Shown piece after piece: positions 63,286-64,000 of a stretch of DNA of 64,000 nt; the first letter of the stretch is position 1; each line of letters starts with the position of its first letter. Source of the stretch: Andalucia godoyi (lineage: Eukaryota > Discoba > Jakobea > Jakobida > Andaluciidae). The position numbers and the translations under genes are program-made. The DNA lies in contig VRVR01000060.1 in NCBI GenBank assembly GCA_009859145.1, positions 62,001-126,000 of the forward strand, written 5' to 3'. The notes beneath the pieces were generated by a model. It was given only the letters and a program-made list of their open reading frames with translations. It did no database searches and had not been told where the DNA came from.

Positions 63286-64000
63286 TTGCGCCTACTGCCT
63301 GCAAGCAATCGGAAAAGCAACATTGATGCAGAAGCCTTTGGCTGCTTCTTGAAGTACAACTCGATGGCGATATCAACACCATTGTTTCTGCTGCCCAACA
63401 AACATTCAAAACGATCTTCCGAGGGCTTGGGCTGGGATGCTTGCACCAGTCGTGCTGAAGCAGCATGCCAGCGAATCAATCTCGCTAATCTACAAAACAA
63501 AATGAAAAATGTTTTCAAAAATGATTCCAGCATCTCTCAGAAGATTTTCAAAATCTGCAGACGTAAGTCATTTGCCAGCTGCGCTGCAAGAAATTCAGGA
63601 AGAAACCGGCCGCAGTCCCCACTTCACCACTTTTCCTTTTGGCTGCGCGATTCACGACCAACTGAACAAGAGGAACAGCAGTCTCTTAACTTCCAAAAAT
63701 CATTGAACACAACGTCGAGATGGGAAGAAAGGCAAAGAAGTCATCCACTATCCGCTGTACCGTGCGGATTGAGCGCTTGCCAAAACACTGGAACGGACAA
63801 GTCAGCAGATCAAGTGACGCTAGAACTACCAAACTTCTTTTTGGGCAGAGAAAATCCAAATCAGTTCGCAAGCTCCTGTTGTCCGTAAACTTTCTGGTAG
63901 ATCGAGCTTACTGCGAATGAACTGTTCGTCTCGGGCTATCTCCATCTATGCGTGCGACAATCGACATAAGGAAGTATTCTCGGAAAAGTTCAGCATCGAA
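63286..64000 (+). pseudogene. Probable decayed coding region, right arm, cut by the window edge
   Basis: Mirror of 17611-18325: protein-like stretches in successive frames without one continuous frame. The last stretch is cut by the end of the window. Confidence 0.3.

Larger units (their letters stand above)
55766..64000. repeat. Right arm of the long inverted repeat
   Basis: Reverse-complement counterpart of 17611-25845 (coordinates add to 81611). It continues to the last base of the window, so its outer boundary is beyond 64000. Confidence 0.95.

Overview
ORGANISM. The window looks like part of a large double-stranded DNA virus of a eukaryote (nucleocytoviricot-like). A very compact protist nuclear segment is the alternative. 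Long uninterrupted ORFs lie on both strands with little space between them: convergent neighbours at 38663/38695 and 41819/41839 are 31 and 19 nt apart. There are no Shine-Dalgarno-like sites, several genes have pyrimidine-rich leaders, and the domain repertoire is eukaryotic or giant-virus-like (TKL-like kinases, TLDc, N-myristoylation signal, D5-type primase-helicase, EGF and GCC2/GCC3 repeats). No capsid, packaging ATPase or polymerase gene is present, so the assignment stays tentative.

LAYOUT. 1-2211: a partial gene for a large secreted beta-propeller/EGF protein. 2.2-7.4 kb: no intact gene; it holds a broken Ulp1/C48-type peptidase gene, another disrupted reading frame, a 129-158 bp minisatellite and a perfect 18-bp hairpin. 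7.4-13.5 kb: two tandem, degenerate D5-like primase-helicase paralogues. 14.9-17.5 kb: two convergent genes sharing an Ada-like zinc-binding repeat, one fused to an HNH nuclease. 17.6-25.8 kb: left arm of a large inverted repeat whose mirror is 55.8-64.0 kb (paired coordinates add up to 81611). It reaches the right edge of the window, so its outer end is not seen. Each arm carries a serine recombinase, an acidic protein resembling the recombinase's DNA-binding domain, a small winged-helix protein and the C-terminal half of a WD40-kinase gene. 25.8-55.8 kb: a unique 30-kb spacer with three more WD40-kinase genes, a coiled-coil kinase, a TLDc-GTPase (IFI44-like), a myristoylated protein, a vWA protein, an ankyrin-AAA+ ATPase, coiled-coil and disordered proteins, and an OLD-like ATPase-TOPRIM nuclease with a decayed second copy.

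HOW THE GENES MAY WORK TOGETHER (inference). Five proteins share the plan beta-propeller (sensor-like) then Ser/Thr kinase (effector-like); four of them have near-identical 40-residue WD40 repeats and a shared 13-nt leader. The WD40-kinase/OLD-nuclease divergent pair exists twice in opposite orientations, intact and decayed. Together with the GTPase, AAA+, vWA and nuclease genes, this resembles a conflict or defence island, or host-signalling arsenal, lying between recombinase-bearing inverted repeats. Function and mobility are untested.
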